Part shown: positions 9,523-16,451 of the stretch, one piece after another | Layout: every line of letters begins with the position of its first letter | Numbering within the stretch: the first letter of the stretch is position 1 | The notes under the pieces: model-generated | Told to the model about the DNA's origin: nothing | The model's input: only the letters and a program-made list of their open reading frames with translations | Database searches by the model: none | Position numbers and translations under genes: made by a program | Assembly (NCBI GenBank): GCA_019347855.1 | Contig: JAHWKO010000004.1 | Span: 1-60,765 of the forward strand | DNA: 60,765 nt | Source: Actinomycetota bacterium | Lineage (GTDB): Bacteria; Actinomycetota; Nitriliruptoria; Nitriliruptorales; JAHWKO01 | Reading direction: 5' to 3'

Positions 9523-9993
9523 GTGAGCGACCTGACCGAAGCTGGCCCCGACGTCCATCCCCGTGCCCGCGAGCAGCTCCGGCGGCCGATCGATGAGGAG
9601 GAGTACCGCGCGATCCGGGAGCTCTGGAAGGAGCACTCGATCGCGGAGGACGCGCGTGACCTCGACGGGCTGATCGGGACCCTCACCGAGGACTGCGTGT
9701 ACGAGCTCGTCGACTCGGGCCACCGCTGGGAGGGGCACGACGGGGCGCGGGCGTTCTACACCGAGTTCCTGGGGGCGTTCCCGGACGTGAGCTTCTTCCT
9801 CCAGGACATCGCCATCGGGCCACAGGGGGTCATCGAGATCGCCCGTGTCTCCGGGACGCAGGAGGAGGACTTCGCCGACCGCGAGGCGACGGGAGAGAAG
9901 GAGGAGTGGTCGGTCGTGATCGTCTTCCCGTGGGACCCCGAACGGCGCCTGTTCACCGGCGAGCGGGTCCTGTCGATCTACGACGAGGACTGA
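9523..9993 (+). CDS. SnoaL/NTF2-like fold protein
   Basis: A 156-residue protein with the NTF2-like cone fold of the SnoaL family: helix EEYRAIRELWKEHSIAEDARDLDGL, then LTEDCVYELV, GHDGARAFYTEFLGAFPDVSF and a C-terminal beta sheet ending in GERVLSIYDE. Members include ester cyclases, isomerases and binding proteins, so the reaction cannot be assigned. The GTG start has CAGGAG about 7 nt upstream; a TAGGGT -10-like element lies at 9490-9495. It is convergent with ung, with only 5 nt between the two. Confidence 0.75.
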   Translation: MSDLTEAGPDVHPRAREQLRRPIDEEEYRAIRELWKEHSIAEDARDLDGLIGTLTEDCVYELVDSGHRWEGHDGARAFYTEFLGAFPDVSFFLQDIAIGPQGVIEIARVSGTQEEDFADREATGEKEEWSVVIVFPWDPERRLFTGERVLSIYDED

Positions 9994-9998
9994 CGGGA

Positions 9999-10691
9999 CT
10001 ACGGCAGGCGCCAGTCCACCGGCTCGGCGCCCTGCTCCTCGAGCAGCTCGTTGGCGCGGCTGAACGGTCGTGACCCGAAGAAGCTGTAGCGGGCGGACAG
10101 CGGACTCGGGTGCGAGCTCTCGATCACCGGCGTGTCGCCGAGCATCGGCTTGAGGTTGCGCGCATCCCGCCCCCAGAGGATCGCCACGAGCGGCCGGTCG
10201 CGCGCCACGAGCTGCTTGATCGTGTGCTGGGTGAACTCCTCCCAGCCCTCGCCTCGGTGCGAGGCGGGCTGGCCGGCACGGACGGTCAGCACCCGGTTCA
10301 GGAGCATCACGCCCTGCTCGACCCAGGGCGTCAGGTCACCGGTCGACGGCTCGGGGTAGCCGAGGTCGTCCTGGTACTCCTGGAAGATGTTGCGCAGGCT
10401 CGCGGGGAACGGCTGCACGTCCGGCGCGACGCTGAAGCAGAGACCGTTCGGGTGGCCCGGTGTGGGGTACGGGTCCTGTCCCACGACCAGGACCTTGACG
10501 TGCGCGAAGGGCATCTCGTAGGCCGCGAGGATCCGGTCCCCGCGCGGCAGGAACCGGTGGCCCGCCTGCTGCTCCTCGCGCAGGAACTCGCCCAGGGCGA
10601 TCAGCAGCGTGTCGAGCGGTTCCAGCGGTTCGGCCCAGCCCGGTCCGACGAGGTCCGTGATGCCCGTGCGGTCGGAGGTATCGGTGCTCAT
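9999..10691 (-). CDS. ung: Uracil-DNA glycosylase (family 1)
   Basis: Removes uracil from DNA as the first step of base-excision repair. The 230-residue enzyme shows the water-activating loop [14 protein letters not shown] (71-84, catalytic D73) and the DNA-intercalation loop HPSPLSA (194-200, H194), both canonical for family 1. The frame is open far upstream, but ATG 10691 has an AGGGGAAG site 5-6 nt away and marks the start of conservation. It is one of three DNA glycosylases in the window (two Fpg/Nei proteins at 25144-25977 and 30855-31646). Confidence 0.96.
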   Translation of the reverse strand: MSTDTSDRTGITDLVGPGWAEPLEPLDTLLIALGEFLREEQQAGHRFLPRGDRILAAYEMPFAHVKVLVVGQDPYPTPGHPNGLCFSVAPDVQPFPASLRNIFQEYQDDLGYPEPSTGDLTPWVEQGVMLLNRVLTVRAGQPASHRGEGWEEFTQHTIKQLVARDRPLVAILWGRDARNLKPMLGDTPVIESSHPSPLSARYSFFGSRPFSRANELLEEQGAEPVDWRLP

Positions 10692-10812
10692 GACTTCCCC
10701 TGTCCCGCTCCCGTCTACCAGGTGAGGCCCGGCGCTCGCCACCGCGCCTGTTCGCTGCCCGCGCTCGCGCCGACCTATGGTCCGGATGGCCAGCACACCG
10801 AGAGGGCGCCAG

Positions 10813-11106
10813 ATGTCGGAACAGCTGCCGCGCGTGCTCGCGAAGGTCCGCGACGAGTTGGGGGTCTCGCGCAAACGGGCCGCCGAGCTGCTGAAGGTCT
10901 CGCGCATGACCTACGAGATGTGGGAGCGGGGGAACTGGATGCCCCGCTTCGAGAACGTCCCGGAGCTCGCCCGGTTCACCGGGAAGGACGAGGAGGTCAT
11001 CCTCGGGTACATGGGTCTGCTCACGCCAGAGGCGGTTCGGATCCTCAGTCAGGCGCGCGACGTCGGCGATCTCCGGCGCGTCGTCCCGCACCGGACCCCG
11101 GACTGA
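10813..11106 (+). CDS. Small XRE-like helix-turn-helix protein
   Basis: A 97-residue protein with an N-terminal [32 protein letters not shown] has the turn and spacing of Cro/CI-type DNA-binding domains. The C-terminal half is helical and unfamiliar. The start is ATG 10813 with GAGAGGG about 6 nt upstream; an ATG at 10777 is in frame but sits inside a probable TATGGT -10 element. Targets unknown. A phage-type repressor is possible, but no phage genes are near. Confidence 0.65.
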   Translation: MSEQLPRVLAKVRDELGVSRKRAAELLKVSRMTYEMWERGNWMPRFENVPELARFTGKDEEVILGYMGLLTPEAVRILSQARDVGDLRRVVPHRTPD

Positions 11107-11156
11107 GCTGTCACACCCCCGACGTAGGGTCGTGCTCGACGATCGGAGGTGTGTTC

Positions 11157-11261
11157 ATGGAGGTCATCGGCTGGCTGTTGATCGCAGCGGTGGGGCTGTA
11201 CGCGTCGTACCGGCTCGGCGTGCTCGACGGGAGACGGGAGCGCTCCGGTCGTCGCACGTGA
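11157..11261 (+). CDS. 34-residue single-TM small protein
   Basis: A short open frame with a strong GGAGGT site (11145-11150), 6 nt before ATG 11157, and a TAGGGT -10-like element at 11125-11130. The product has one hydrophobic helix (residues 4-19) followed by a basic tail (RLGVLDGRRERSGRRT), giving an N-out/C-in topology. Small proteins of this form often bind larger membrane complexes; none can be named here. The signals are good, but the length makes expression uncertain. Confidence 0.55.
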   Translation: MEVIGWLLIAAVGLYASYRLGVLDGRRERSGRRT

Positions 11262-11264
11262 GCC

Positions 11265-11714
11265 TCAGTTGGCGCCCTCGAACCGACGCTCGATCTGCCG
11301 GAGGAGCAGCGCCTTGGCCTTCTCCTCGTCGCGGAGCCGCTCGCGGTCCTCGTCGGGGAGGCGACGGACCGCCTCCACGACCTCGCACAGGACGTCGGGG
11401 TCGAACGGCTTAGTGAGGTAGGCGTCCGCGCCGCTGCTGAACCCGCGCAGGTGATCGTCCTCGGCGACCCGAGCGGTCAGCATCACCACGGGGAGGTCCC
11501 GGAGCTGCTTGTCCTTGCGGATCGTTCGCAGCGTCTCGATGCCGTCCATCCGCGGCATCATCACGTCGAGCACGACCACGTCCACTTCCTCACGGGTCAG
11601 GACGTCGAGCGCTTCGATGCCGTCCTCGGCGAAGACGCACTCGTAGCTGTCGAGTGTGACCTCGATCACGGAGCGGATATCCGCGTCGTCGTCCACGACC
11701 AGCGCACGCGGCAT
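11265..11714 (-). CDS. Stand-alone receiver domain response regulator
   Basis: A 149-residue CheY-like protein. ALVVDDDADIR carries the acidic pair (D8-D10), D50 is the phospho-acceptor, and a YLTKPFD motif holds the switch lysine. After the receiver comes only a charged helix (RLPDEDRERLRDEEKAKALLLRQIERR) with no DNA-binding domain, so the output is probably protein-protein contact. The start is ATG 11714 with GAGGAGGTG 4-5 nt upstream. It is divergent from the LuxR-type regulator at 11875 and has no kinase partner beside it. Confidence 0.85.
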   Translation of the reverse strand: MPRALVVDDDADIRSVIEVTLDSYECVFAEDGIEALDVLTREEVDVVVLDVMMPRMDGIETLRTIRKDKQLRDLPVVMLTARVAEDDHLRGFSSGADAYLTKPFDPDVLCEVVEAVRRLPDEDRERLRDEEKAKALLLRQIERRFEGAN

Positions 11715-11860
11715 GCGCACCTCCTCGTCCCCCGAGAGCCTACGCGTTCGACCAGCGGGGCGTACGACCGGACCGGCCCCCTCGGTGGTGTCCAGCGAGC
11801 TAGACGCACACGGCCCAGGTGGCGTGGACGGACCCGTCGGGCATGCGGGCGTCGCCGGTC

Positions 11861-11866
11861 TACCCT
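11861..11866 (+). promoter_or_regulatory. -10-like TACCCT, probable leaderless start
   Basis: TACCCT lies 8 nt before ATG 11875, and no Shine-Dalgarno sequence fits between them. The transcript would begin at or next to the start codon. The same arrangement precedes several other genes in this window. Confidence 0.4.
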
Positions 11867-11874
11867 TCGAGGCC

Positions 11875-12543
11875 ATGACGATCCGACTGGTGCTCGCCGA
11901 GGACAGCTACATCGTCCGTGAGGGCGTGCGGCTGCTGATCGAGACATCCGACGAGCTCGAGCTCGTGGCCGCCACCGAGGACCTCGACGGTTTGCTCGGC
12001 GCGGTCGACGAGTACGACCCGGATGTCGTCCTCACCGACATCCGGATGCCTCCGACCGGGACGGACGAGGGGATCCGGGCGGCCGAGCTGCTGCGCGAGA
12101 CCCACCCCGACCTCGGTGTGGTGGTGCTGTCGGCCTACGCGGAGCCTGCCTACGCGCTGTCCCTGTTCGAGCACGGCAGTGCCGGGCGCGCGTACCTGCT
12201 GAAGGAACGGGTGTCCGACCTCGACCAGCTGCTCGAAGCGGTGAAGCAGGTCAACGAGGGGGGCTCCGTGGTCGACCCGAAGGTCGTCGAGGCCCTCGTC
12301 GCGGCCCGTTCGAAGGATGCCTCGTCCCCCGTCGAACAGCTGACGCCCCGCGAGCGTGAGGTGCTGGGCGAGATGGCCCAGGGCAGGAACAACGCGGCGA
12401 TCGCCCGGTCACTCGTGCTGACCGAACGGGCGGTCGAGAAGCACATCAACTCGATCTTCTCCAAGTTGGGGCTCTCTGCCGAGAAGGACACGCACCGTCG
12501 CGTCCGGGCCGTCCTGATGTACCTCGGAGCCGCGGAACGGTGA
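11875..12543 (+). CDS. LuxR-type response regulator
   Basis: A 222-residue regulator. Receiver: acidic residues at E9/D10, phospho-acceptor D55 in TDIRMPPT, and a YLLKER switch segment. Output: a GerE helix-turn-helix from LTPREREVL through RAVEKHINSIFSKLGL. The receiver is strikingly similar to that of the receiver-cyclase fusion at 18862-20193: both share TDIRMPPT, a YLLK segment and GGSV-DPK-VEALV. They are therefore paralogues from one signalling locus. The HTH here is intact, unlike that of the fusion. Its kinases are probably those at 14337-18865, now separated from it by the DUF559 unit. Confidence 0.9.
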   Translation: MTIRLVLAEDSYIVREGVRLLIETSDELELVAATEDLDGLLGAVDEYDPDVVLTDIRMPPTGTDEGIRAAELLRETHPDLGVVVLSAYAEPAYALSLFEHGSAGRAYLLKERVSDLDQLLEAVKQVNEGGSVVDPKVVEALVAARSKDASSPVEQLTPREREVLGEMAQGRNNAAIARSLVLTERAVEKHINSIFSKLGLSAEKDTHRRVRAVLMYLGAAER

Positions 12544-12562
12544 CGGACGGTGGCCGGAAGGC

Positions 12563-12577
12563 GGTGTTGCCAACACC
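12563..12577. promoter_or_regulatory. Perfect hyphenated palindrome, operator candidate
   Basis: GGTGTTG-C-CAACACC, a perfect 7-bp inverted repeat around a single C, lies in the spacer between the LuxR regulator and the receiver gene. It is upstream of a possible TATGGT -10 element at 12601-12606. The short stem has no T-tract, so an operator for a dimeric protein is more likely than a terminator. The binding protein is unknown. Confidence 0.35.
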
Positions 12578-12622
12578 ACCTCGAGGTCGCCGGCTAGCCG
12601 TATGGTCGTCGCGGGCGGCGCA

Positions 12623-12638
12623 TGTGAAACTCTTCACA
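12623..12638. promoter_or_regulatory. CRP-type operator (TGTGA-N6-TCACA)
   Basis: TGTGAAACTCTTCACA is a perfect match to the two half-sites of the CRP/GlxR family consensus, TGTGA-N6-TCACA, and is symmetric for 6 bp on each side. It lies 15 nt upstream of the GTG start of the receiver gene and downstream of the likely -10 (TATGGT 12601-12606). From that position a bound regulator would be expected to block, not activate, transcription. A cAMP-type regulator would tie this gene to the nearby cyclase locus. Confidence 0.55.
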
Positions 12639-12652
12639 CCAAGGGAGGAGCC

Positions 12653-13018
12653 GTGACGGTGAGAGTGCTCATCTGCGACGATCAGGCGCCGTTCCGCATG
12701 GCCGCACGCATGGTCGTCGAGATGACGGACGGGTTCGAGGTCATCGCCGAAGCCGAGACCGGCGAGGACTCGGTCGAGCTCGCCCGCGAGCTGACCCCGG
12801 ACCTGGTGCTGATGGACGTGAACCTGCCGGGGATCGACGGCCTCGAAGCCACCCGGCAGATCCTGGCGTCCACCGACGCGACGAAGGTTCTCGTCCTGTC
12901 AACGTACGAGCCCGAGGAGTACGCGCCCCGTGCGGAGGCCGCCGGGGCGATCGCCTACATCCCCAAAGCGTCGTTCAGCCCCGACGCGCTGTCCGACGCC
13001 TGGCAGACCGCCGCCTGA
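12653..13018 (+). CDS. Stand-alone receiver domain protein
   Basis: A 121-residue single-domain response regulator: D9/D10 acidic pair, phospho-acceptor D55 in LMDVNLPGIDG, hydroxyl residues at S83/T84 and switch lysine K105. It ends directly after the receiver, so it lacks an output domain and may act as a phosphate sink or protein partner. The GTG start at 12653 has GGGAGGAG 2-9 nt upstream. A CRP-like operator (12623-12638) overlaps its leader. It is probably part of the same signalling group as the regulator at 11875 and the kinases at 14337-18865. Confidence 0.85.
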   Translation: MTVRVLICDDQAPFRMAARMVVEMTDGFEVIAEAETGEDSVELARELTPDLVLMDVNLPGIDGLEATRQILASTDATKVLVLSTYEPEEYAPRAEAAGAIAYIPKASFSPDALSDAWQTAA

Positions 13019-13100
13019 CCCCTTCGCGGCGGCGGTCCTACTGCCGCCGACCCCGCTCTCCCGCCAACGCTTCTGCCGACCCGGCTCTGCCGCCGACCCT

Positions 13101-13214
13101 TGTGAACCCCGAGCGCCACATATGGCGCTCCCGGTTCACAGGTGCCCGGCTCCCGCCCGGTTCCCCTCGCTTGTGAACGCGGAGCGCCACATGTGGCGCT
13201 CCCGGTTCACAAGC
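13101..13214. repeat. Left palindrome pair flanking the DUF559 gene
   Basis: Two long imperfect palindromes. Copy 1 (13101-13140) has GTGAAC at one end, GTTCAC at the other and a GCGCCACATATGGCGC core. Copy 2 (13169-13214) is a 46-bp palindrome from GCTTGTGAAC to GTTCACAAGC with core GCGCCACATGTGGCGC. Its only mismatch is the two bases just inside the ends, the same place where copy 1 mismatches. The GTGAAC starts are at 13102 and 13173, a period of 71 bp. The spacer begins GGTGCCCGGCTCCCG and resembles the spacer of the right pair. Confidence 0.85.
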
Positions 13215-13314
13215 TGACCGAGCTGAGGGGAGTGGGTTCACCGCGTTGAGAGTCATCCACAGGCTCGGCGCGATCGAGGATGACGCGAGCGGGGCGCGCG
13301 GCGATGCTCGGGGC

Positions 13315-14235
13315 ATGGGTGATGACCGTGCCAGAGCACTCGCTGAGGTCCGCCGCCAGCAGCGCGGACTGCACACCCGCGACCAGGCCATCGCGGCGGG
13401 CTACTCGCCGCGCAGCATCGATCGGCACGTCCGCACCGGTGTGTGGGATGCGCCGGCGCTCAACGTCTACGCGCCCGCAGGGCTCCCTGCGGACGGCGCT
13501 CGTCTGACCTTGGCCGCGACCCTCTCCGCCGGCGAGGGAGCGGCGGCCGCTCGAGGCACCGCCGCCGCGCACTGGGGACTGCAGAAGCACCCGCCCACGC
13601 CGTGCGTCGTGGTGCCGTACGCCCAGCGAGGTCCCGTGACGATGGAGGGAGTCTGCCTCCACCGCAGTCGCAACGTGAGCGGGTCCGACGTCGTCGTCGT
13701 CCGGGACATCCCCACGACGGTGCCCGACAGGACCCTCGCGGACCTCGCGATCGAGCAGCATCCCGACCGGGTCCGAGAGCTGATGGCCCGGGGCCTGCAG
13801 CGAGGCGTGACGGACAGGGAGGCGCTGGTCAGACGAGCTGACCTCATCCGCGGCAAGCCGGGCGCATCGTTGTTCCACCGTGCGCTCGCGACGCTGATGG
13901 ACGGCGCCGAGCGGGCACGATCCTGCCCGGAACTGGATCTGGCCGAACGGATCGCGGACTCGGGTCTGCCGCGCCCCGAGATCGGGTACGAGGTACGTGA
14001 GGAGGATGACCGCCTCATCGCCGAGCTCGACCTCGCCTTCCCGTGGTGCAAGCTCGCGATCGAGGTCGACGGGTTCGTCTGGCACTCGACCCCCAACCGG
14101 AAGCACTACGACGAGGTCCGGCAGAACCGCCTGACGCTGCGGGGGTGGCGGGTGCTGCGCTTCAGCGTCGAGGACATCCGTCAGCGCCCCGAGTGGGTCG
14201 TCCGGCAGATCGCCGCAGCCCTGAACGGCTCGTGA
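13315..14235 (+). CDS. AbiEi-like N-terminus plus DUF559 nuclease-fold protein
   Basis: A 306-residue protein. The N-terminal winged-helix-like part (RGLHTRDQAIAAGYSPRSIDRHVRTGVW) and the central VPDRTLADLA segment are typical of actinobacterial proteins annotated as AbiEi-family antitoxin domain plus DUF559. The C-terminal DUF559 domain belongs to the Vsr/PD-(D/E)XK superfamily: the AELDLAFPWCKLAIEVDG region holds the candidate metal ligands, followed by W-H-S and a RQNRLTLRGWRVLRFS strand-helix. DNA cleavage is plausible but unproven. The start is ATG 13315; an upstream TTG at 13246 is also in frame, and neither has a strong binding site. Palindrome pairs flank the gene, and its TGA stop is part of the first base run of the right pair. 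No cognate toxin lies adjacent. Confidence 0.8.
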   Translation: MGDDRARALAEVRRQQRGLHTRDQAIAAGYSPRSIDRHVRTGVWDAPALNVYAPAGLPADGARLTLAATLSAGEGAAAARGTAAAHWGLQKHPPTPCVVVPYAQRGPVTMEGVCLHRSRNVSGSDVVVVRDIPTTVPDRTLADLAIEQHPDRVRELMARGLQRGVTDREALVRRADLIRGKPGASLFHRALATLMDGAERARSCPELDLAERIADSGLPRPEIGYEVREEDDRLIAELDLAFPWCKLAIEVDGFVWHSTPNRKHYDEVRQNRLTLRGWRVLRFSVEDIRQRPEWVVRQIAAALNGS

Positions 14236-14340
14236 ACCCGTAGCGCCACATGTGGCGTTCCTGGTTCACAGGTGCGTGGCTCGCGTCCCGTTCGCTCGGC
14301 TCGTGAACCCGTAGCGCCACATGTGGCGCGGTGGGTTCAC
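14231..14340. repeat. Right palindrome pair flanking the DUF559 gene
   Basis: Two palindromes, 14232-14269 and 14303-14340, each bounded by GTGAAC and GTTCAC and each with the core AGCGCCACATGTGGCGC. Their starts are again exactly 71 bp apart, and the spacer (GGTGCGTGGCTCGCG) is a diverged copy of the left one. The pair is therefore a direct repeat of 13101-13214. The first GTGAAC contains the TGA stop of the DUF559 gene. The last TTCAC contains, on the other strand, the TGA stop of the histidine kinase. Confidence 0.85.
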
Positions 14341-16451
14341 AAGGTGGGGGGAGCGGGGGCGGGGACGGGGGTGGGGGTGGGGGTGAGGGGGATCGAGCCG
14401 TTGACGGTGGTGCCCGCGCCAGGCGCGCTGTCGATCGACAGTTCACCGCCGAGCGCCGCGGCACGGTCCGCCATGTTCTGCAGGCCCGCGCCCCGAGGCG
14501 TGAGCGCCGGGTCGAACCCCGGCCCGGGATCGCTCACCGAGAACCGCAAGGTCCCTCCCTCGACGGACATCCGGACCGTGACGGGTTCACCCGGGGCGTG
14601 CTTCGAGGCGTTCTGGACGGCTTCGAGGCAGCAGAAGTACACGGCGATCTCGACCTCAGGGCCGTAGCGGCCGCCTGCGACCACGGGGTCGGCGACGATC
14701 GTCACAGGCAGAGCGTGCTTGCGGACGTGCGCATCCAAGGCTGACACGACGCCCTGGTCGAGGAGCAGGGGCGGGAAGATCCCGCGGGCGAGGTCGCGCA
14801 GCCCCTCCAGGGCGTCGTTCGCGTCCTCGCCGAGCTGATCCAGCAGGCTCACGGCTCTGTCGGCATCGCGCCCCAGCAGTTGGGCGGCGAGCCCGATCTT
14901 CACCGACATCGCCACGAGCTGCTGCTGGGCGCCGTCGTGGATGTCACGCTCCATCCGGCGACGCTCCTCGTCCTGTGCCGCCACGATCCGCACGCGCGAC
15001 GCCCGGATCTGGCCCGCCTGATCCGCGATCTCGTCAGCGCGCGAGCGCAGCTCCGCGTCGAGACCGACCGTGCGCAGCGCCACGCCGGCCTGGGCCGCCA
15101 GGTCGTCGAGGAGCGCCACGTCGTCGGCCGTCGGGTCGTTGTCGTGCCCGAAGCGCACCTGGATCCGGCCGATCCGGTCGCCCTGGTGGACGACCGGGAC
15201 GACGTGATCCCACGCCCCGTCGTCCGGTGCCTCGGACGGCCACAGGACGCGTCTCTCCGCGCCCGTCGGCAGGCCGACGGTGATCGCGACCAGCTCGGCC
15301 CCCACGCCCCGCCCCGCAGCCTCGGCCATCCGCGGCAGGATCTCGTCCGTCGACACCGTGCCGGCCATCCCCGCGGTGAAGTCGGCCATCACCTCGTACG
15401 GGGTGGCACGGTGCCCGTACACCAGACGGTTCGCGAGCCGTTGCGCACGCTGCCGAGCGGGCTGGAACGCGACCGCCACCACGACGGTGGCGAGCAGCGA
15501 CAAGCCCACGTTCGGTTCGTCCGTTCGGGCTCCCAGCAGCGCTCCGGCCCCGACCACGATCCCGACGTACACCGCGGTGATGAACCCACCGAGGAGACCG
15601 AACAGCAGGGTCCGGTTCAGCACGAGATCGATGTCGTACAGCCGGTACCGGACGATCGCGATCCCGGTGGCGGCCGGGATGAGCGGGGCGGCGAGCACCA
15701 ACGCCAGCGTCCCGCTGTCCTGATCGCCTGACGTCAGCATGATGTTGGCGATGATCGTGACCACGGCGAGGGAGCCCGCGAAGACCACCCACTTGAGCTG
15801 CTGGCGGCGTTCGCCCCGGGCCCGACGCAGCCGGACGAACAGCGATCCCACGCTCGCGGTCGCTCCCAGCACGAGGAAGGCGAACCCCGTCTCGCCCAGC
15901 AGCACGGGGAGTCCCGATGCGAGCTCCTCGTCGCCGGCCGCGACGATCGCGGGACCGCGAAGCGACCACGTCCCGATCGCGAAGTCGAGGCTGACCAGCG
16001 CGATGCCGATCGCCGCGACGGTCGCGATGGGGCGCCAGCGGCGGGAGGGCAGCGCGCCGTCCGGGAACAACATCAGGGCGAAGGTGACGAAGAGCCCGAG
16101 GCTGGGCACCCACACCCATCCGCCCACCCACGAGGCGAGGACGGCGAGCGGGGGAGTGACCGCCGCCTCGGTGAATGCCCACCGGGCGTACCCGTTGGCG
16201 AACCCCGCCCACATCCCGGCCCCGATCAGGAGGTAGATCCACCCGACGGGATGGCGAGCCTGGCGGTGGACGATCAGGGCGCCCACGGCGGGGAAGGTCG
16301 TCGTCATCACGTACCCGAAGAGCGAGAAGTCCCGCACGAGCGACGCGAGGGTCGCCCCCGTCGCTAGGTCGAGTCCGAGGGAGGCGACCACCAGACCCAG
16401 CGAGGTGCCGAGCAGCACGCGGGAGATCCACCGCAGCGCACGGTCGCTCAT
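14337..16451 (-). CDS. 7TM-GAF sensor histidine kinase
   Basis: A 704-residue kinase. Membrane helices occupy roughly residues 10-330. A conserved NRLVYGHRATPYEV linker (341-354) leads to a GAF-like domain (about 370-460). The HisKA_3 helix carries H505 in ERDIHDGAQQQLV. The ATPase domain has an AVQNASKHAPGE N-box and an RGAGLQNMADRAAALGG glycine segment. These mark the NarL-type class. The C-terminus ends in a Pro/Thr/Ala run encoded by a G-rich tract (14343-14385), and the stop lies inside the right-hand palindrome, so the tail may be recent. It overlaps the upstream kinase by 4 nt and completes a three-gene minus-strand operon with it and the cyclase. Confidence 0.9.
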   Translation of the reverse strand: MSDRALRWISRVLLGTSLGLVVASLGLDLATGATLASLVRDFSLFGYVMTTTFPAVGALIVHRQARHPVGWIYLLIGAGMWAGFANGYARWAFTEAAVTPPLAVLASWVGGWVWVPSLGLFVTFALMLFPDGALPSRRWRPIATVAAIGIALVSLDFAIGTWSLRGPAIVAAGDEELASGLPVLLGETGFAFLVLGATASVGSLFVRLRRARGERRQQLKWVVFAGSLAVVTIIANIMLTSGDQDSGTLALVLAAPLIPAATGIAIVRYRLYDIDLVLNRTLLFGLLGGFITAVYVGIVVGAGALLGARTDEPNVGLSLLATVVVAVAFQPARQRAQRLANRLVYGHRATPYEVMADFTAGMAGTVSTDEILPRMAEAAGRGVGAELVAITVGLPTGAERRVLWPSEAPDDGAWDHVVPVVHQGDRIGRIQVRFGHDNDPTADDVALLDDLAAQAGVALRTVGLDAELRSRADEIADQAGQIRASRVRIVAAQDEERRRMERDIHDGAQQQLVAMSVKIGLAAQLLGRDADRAVSLLDQLGEDANDALEGLRDLARGIFPPLLLDQGVVSALDAHVRKHALPVTIVADPVVAGGRYGPEVEIAVYFCCLEAVQNASKHAPGEPVTVRMSVEGGTLRFSVSDPGPGFDPALTPRGAGLQNMADRAAALGGELSIDSAPGAGTTVNGSIPLTPTPTPVPAPAPPTL

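Noticed and set aside
6738..9596. A 952-codon open frame on the plus strand opposite ppc
   Set aside because: It is the mirror of a clear PEP carboxylase gene. Composition is Arg/Val/Glu-rich without motifs, as expected of antisense frames in GC-rich DNA.
10777..10812. Upstream ATG as the start of the HTH gene
   Set aside because: It lies within a probable TATGGT promoter element and has no binding site, whereas ATG 10813 has one.
13101..14340. CRISPR array
   Set aside because: Only two pairs of units separated by a 1-kb gene, palindromic throughout, with similar rather than unique spacers, and no cas genes.
13101..14340. Classical insertion sequence with terminal inverted repeats
   Set aside because: The flanking modules are direct repeats of palindromes, the gene is not a transposase, and no target-site duplication is evident.
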